Shown here: positions 6,104 to 7,348 of the stretch, one piece after another
How positions within the stretch are numbered: the stretch's first letter is position 1
How the letters are laid out: every line of letters starts with the position of its first letter
Source: Pseudomonadota bacterium
Lineage (GTDB): Bacteria; Pseudomonadota; Gammaproteobacteria; Natronospirales; REEB76
DNA length: 7,348 nt
Direction of reading: 5' to 3'
NCBI GenBank assembly: GCA_021779005.1
Contig: JAJYBN010000051.1
Coordinates: 1 to 7,348, forward strand
The notes under the pieces: generated by a model
The model's database searches: none
The model's input: the letters and a program-made list of their open reading frames with translations, nothing else
What the model was told of the DNA's origin: nothing
Translations under genes and position numbers: made by a program

Positions 6104-6307
6104 TTACATCGCCGCGCTAGCAGCTTTCCTGCGGCGCCGACGTGCCTTTTTCTTGCGACCGCCAGCCTTCTTCTTCCGACGTACGGCCTTCTTTTTCTTG
6201 CCGGCCGCCTTTTTCCGACGACGGCGTGGGGCCTTCTTCACAGCAGCCTTTTTCTTTTTCTTAGCTACAACCTTAATCTTCTTACCTTTCGCTTTACGAC
6301 GTTTCAT
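6104..6307 (-). CDS. small histone H1-like, Lys/Arg-rich protein
   Basis: The 67-residue product begins MKRRKAKGKKIKVV and consists almost wholly of Lys, Arg and Ala. I count 26 Lys and 14 Arg (about 60%) and no acidic residue. Runs such as KKKKK, RRRRR and repeated KKKA/KKAA units recall the C-terminal tails of eukaryotic H1 and bacterial H1-like proteins (Hc1/Hc2, AlgP tails), which bind DNA through charge and are probably disordered. No globular domain is present. I place the start at ATG 6307 because a near-perfect GGGAGGA lies 8 bp upstream; a longer reading to 6379 adds 24 residues of unrelated composition from the promoter region. It has its own likely promoter and strong terminator, so it is probably well expressed as a single gene. 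A nucleoid-binding role is inferred from composition only. Confidence 0.8.
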   Translation of the reverse strand: MKRRKAKGKKIKVVAKKKKKAAVKKAPRRRRKKAAGKKKKAVRRKKKAGGRKKKARRRRRKAASAAM

Positions 6308-6342
6308 ATCAAAGATCCTCCCGGTTAGATCACACGCACTTG

Positions 6343-6371
6343 AGTATATACAAGAAAATATAAAATTCCAG
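6343..6371 (-). promoter_or_regulatory. likely promoter of the H1-like gene
   Basis: Read on the minus strand, TATACT (complement of 6343-6348) is a good -10 box placed about 35 bp before the ATG. The -35 position at 17 bp (CTGGAA, complement of 6366-6371) is weak, but the DNA upstream to about 6466 is markedly AT-rich, with A/T tracts that could act as an UP element. I see no other gene or hairpin in 6308-6466. Confidence 0.45.
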
Positions 6372-6466
6372 TTTTGCAATCATATTTTGCCGATTTGGAG
6401 CGCAATTTTGGTGTTTGCATGTGTTTTGAAGTTAATTTCGCGACTGTGAATGACTTTTTTTAATAA

Positions 6467-6632
6467 TTATTGCCACTCAGCGATGTCAATCTGGGTATAA
6501 GTTGCCAGTTTCAGGATGTGATGCAGTATTTTTTGCGCTCAGCGGAGTGACGGAAAGACGGTTAGCACGGTGCAGGCTGTGTATGTCATCTGGTTTAGCC
6601 AATAGTTCAACCCGGATCAATCTCCTGGCGCG
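6467..6632 (-). pseudogene. C-terminal remnant of an EVE-domain protein gene, with a frameshift
   Basis: Downstream of the 5-FCL gene one minus-strand frame reads RRLIRVELLAKPDD and then ANRLSVTPLSA (about 6534-6626), close to the end of EVE-domain proteins, which as I recall them finish with a Leu/Ile-rich stretch, NRLSVMPV and a final W-x3-I-L segment. Across a run of six A (complement of 6529-6534) the similarity moves to the next frame, which reads LHHILKLATYTQ and ends IDIAEWQ at TAA 6467-6469. Removing one A restores a continuous ending of correct spacing. EVE proteins are about 150 residues PUA-like folds thought to bind modified bases; only about 50 residues remain, so the N-terminal two thirds are gone. 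The remnant begins inside the last codons of ygfA, which reads it in a different frame. It is probably untranslated. Confidence 0.65.
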
Positions 6633-7212
6633 CGAATAAATGCACACTGCGCTCAGTCACCACAGCGGCGAGCGGAACATCCCAGGAGGCTTTCTCGAGA
6701 TGATCCAGACACTGGAATTCATAGGCCAGCCCCAGCATCCAGGGCTTGTCACCACCGGTCTTCAGGAAAGCGAAGGTGCGGTCATAGAAGCCAGCACCCA
6801 TGCCCAAGCGGTTGCCGCTGCTGTCGAAAGCCACTAACGGGGTCAGCACCAGATCCAGCATGGATGGCTGAATGCCCCCCACCCCGGATGTGTGTGGTTC
6901 CGGTATCTGCAGGCGATTATTAAGCATCTCACTGGCAGGCGTCCAACGATGAAACTGGAGCACGTCTGCATGCTCGGCAGACAATACCGGCAAATAGATA
7001 TGCTTGCCGTCGCGATGCGCCTGCTGCAGCAGCGGATTGGTATCCACCTCACCGTCCACCGCCACATAAGCGGACAAATGCTGTGCCGAGCGGTAACACG
7101 GCAGCGCGGTCAGCAATGCCGTCAAGGCTTCGGCTGCACGGGCGCGGGTTGCGCTGTCCAGCGCGCGCCGCCGGCTACGCATGTCCTGGCGTATTGATTT
7201 ACGGGTAGTCAC
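6607..7212 (-). CDS. ygfA: 5-formyltetrahydrofolate cyclo-ligase (5,10-methenyl-THF synthetase)
   Basis: The enzyme converts 5-formyl-THF plus ATP to 5,10-methenyl-THF, clearing a folate that inhibits one-carbon enzymes; in E. coli YgfA (Fau) also influences persistence. The 201 residues show the family blocks: a basic N-terminal helix with SRRRAL (13-18), YVAVDGEVDTNPLL (49-62), YLPVL (73-77), the signature PLVAFDSSGNRLGMGAGFYDRT (overlapping 125-146) that binds ATP and substrate, LGLAYEFQ (160-167) and WDVPLAAVVTE (177-187). The start is GTG at 7212, chosen because the RxxxRxxxRSRRRAL helix needs residues before the internal ATG at 7182; its ribosome binding site is poor. The gene follows 6S RNA directly, as in E. 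coli. The last residues, about ARQEIDPG, appear to be read out of frame from the EVE remnant. Confidence 0.95.
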   Translation of the reverse strand: MTTRKSIRQDMRSRRRALDSATRARAAEALTALLTALPCYRSAQHLSAYVAVDGEVDTNPLLQQAHRDGKHIYLPVLSAEHADVLQFHRWTPASEMLNNRLQIPEPHTSGVGGIQPSMLDLVLTPLVAFDSSGNRLGMGAGFYDRTFAFLKTGGDKPWMLGLAYEFQCLDHLEKASWDVPLAAVVTERSVHLFARQEIDPG

Positions 7213-7224
7213 AGAAGGAATTCA

Positions 7225-7348
7225 AAGAGGCGTCTCCCATCGGTGCCGTTACCGGCTATCGCCCTTGAACCAAAGGTTCAGGTGGAGCCGGCCGTGATGC
7301 TTTAGGCTTTCCGCTGCATGGCGGACCTGCACACCGTCATCATCGGGC
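7225..7348 (-). ncRNA. ssrS: 6S RNA, 3' part (5' end lies beyond the window)
   Basis: 6S RNA binds sigma-70 RNA polymerase by imitating an open promoter. The minus-strand sequence follows the 3' two thirds of E. coli 6S RNA. The AAGCCT-AAA block after the apical region is present, as is the 3' strand of the central bubble with its small hairpin TGAACC-TTT-GGTTCA (complement of 7266-7280), then AAGGG, GGTAACGGCA and a terminal GGGAGACGCCTCTTT that would pair with the missing 5' end. About 124 nt of an expected 180 or so are in the window, and the 3' end is an estimate (7224-7230). It lies about 12 bp before the ygfA start codon, the order known in E. coli, where 6S RNA is processed from an ssrS-ygfA transcript. 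Confidence 0.85.

Noticed and set aside
6308..6379. 24-residue N-terminal extension of the H1-like protein
   Set aside because: It has a different composition, covers the likely promoter and ribosome binding site, and has no ribosome binding site of its own.
5925..6449. Plus-strand open frame rich in Phe and Leu
   Set aside because: It is simply the complement of the Lys/Arg-rich H1-like gene and rpiA's 5' end.

Overview
The window looks like chromosomal core-genome DNA from a gammaproteobacterium with moderately high GC. The signs are a Coq7-type ubiquinone hydroxylase, an rplM-rpsI pair with E. coli-like protein lengths (142 and 130 aa), an RpiA whose active-site residues fall at the E. 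coli positions, and a 6S RNA placed immediately upstream of the 5-formyltetrahydrofolate cyclo-ligase gene. I cannot name the genus. I found no insertion sequence, CRISPR array, phage gene or defence island.

Left part (1-2893): a two-helix membrane protein and a RimJ/RimL-type GNAT acetyltransferase run on + with 9 bp between them. They meet, tail to tail with only 2 bp between stop codons, a minus-strand operon of a GlcF-like iron-sulfur protein and coq7, which are joined by a 4-bp ATGA overlap. The Coq7 protein makes ubiquinone; the GlcF-like protein is of the type that passes electrons from flavin dehydrogenases toward quinone.

Middle (2894-5366): a DUF481 outer-membrane barrel protein is preceded by a consensus -10 box and a hairpin followed by a T run. 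Then come a thioredoxin-fold [2Fe-2S] ferredoxin, rplM-rpsI with a recognisable sigma-70 promoter, and a tRNA-Gln(CTG) that appears to ride on the ribosomal-protein transcript. A terminator closes this block and probably also serves rpiA from the other side.

Right part (5367-7348), all on the minus strand: rpiA, a 67-residue histone-H1-like protein that is about 60% Lys+Arg, a decayed C-terminal fragment of an EVE-domain gene, the 5-FCL gene (ygfA/fau), and the 3' two thirds of 6S RNA (ssrS) running off the window edge. A strong terminator sits between the H1-like gene and rpiA.

I do not see an undescribed multi-gene system. The observations most worth checking are the EVE-domain remnant with a one-base frameshift lying against the 3' end of ygfA, the tiny H1-like protein, the hairpin at the apparent transcription start of the DUF481 gene, and the GlcF-like/coq7 coupling.
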